The notes beneath the pieces are model-generated. The model made no database searches and was not told the DNA's origin. It was given only the letters and a program-made list of their open reading frames with translations. Shown one piece after another: positions 5,773-5,798 of a stretch of DNA of 5,798 nucleotides. Both the position numbers and the translations under genes were made by a program. Position 1 is the stretch's first letter; each line of letters begins with the position of its first letter. Source of the stretch: Planctomycetota bacterium (GTDB taxonomy: Bacteria; Planctomycetota; Planctomycetia; Pirellulales; Pirellulaceae); the NCBI GenBank assembly GCA_023417165.1, contig JAEZGD010000574.1, forward strand, positions 1 to 5,798, written 5' to 3'.

Positions 5773-5798
5773 GGGCTGTGCATGGCACGCTCGAAGCA

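Overview
The window looks like chromosomal DNA of a planctomycete, most likely a Pirellulales-type bacterium. Two things suggest this. One is a very large exported protein that alternates helical TPR-like regions with PQQ-like beta-propellers, an architecture common in that phylum. The other is a small HU-family protein with a Lys/Ala-rich N-terminal extension and the 'VPGLxKI ... KDPFTGE ... RPLKALKxL' layout typical of planctomycete HU paralogues. The DNA is GC-rich and codon use looks uniform. The assignment rests on remembered family features, not on a database search.

Layout: bases 1-95 are the 3' flank of the large gene, with no supported gene. Bases 96-4862 (possibly 4901) on the minus strand encode a protein of about 1588 aa: signal peptide, helical repeat region, beta-propeller, second TPR region, second beta-propeller and Pro-rich tail. 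Bases 4902-5374 are a divergent intergenic region of about 470 bp. Bases 5375-5725 on the plus strand encode the HU-like protein, followed by a probable intrinsic terminator at 5746-5772. Nothing is recognised after that.

The two genes are divergent and need not be functionally linked. One is a nucleoid protein acting in the cytoplasm; the other is exported to the cell envelope and has no assigned function. The large gene is ordinary coding DNA for its phylum, and the long open frames opposite it are shadows.

The most unusual part is the intergenic region. It holds plausible promoters for both genes, a 12-bp perfect palindrome, a 14-pair imperfect hairpin, a DnaA-box-like 9-mer, a 14-codon mini-ORF behind a perfect Shine-Dalgarno sequence, two T5 tracts exactly 10 bp apart, and a structured HU leader whose ribosome binding site can fold into a small hairpin. 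These are readings by eye and none has been tested. I see no CRISPR array, tRNA, rRNA, insertion sequence, phage gene or clear new system.
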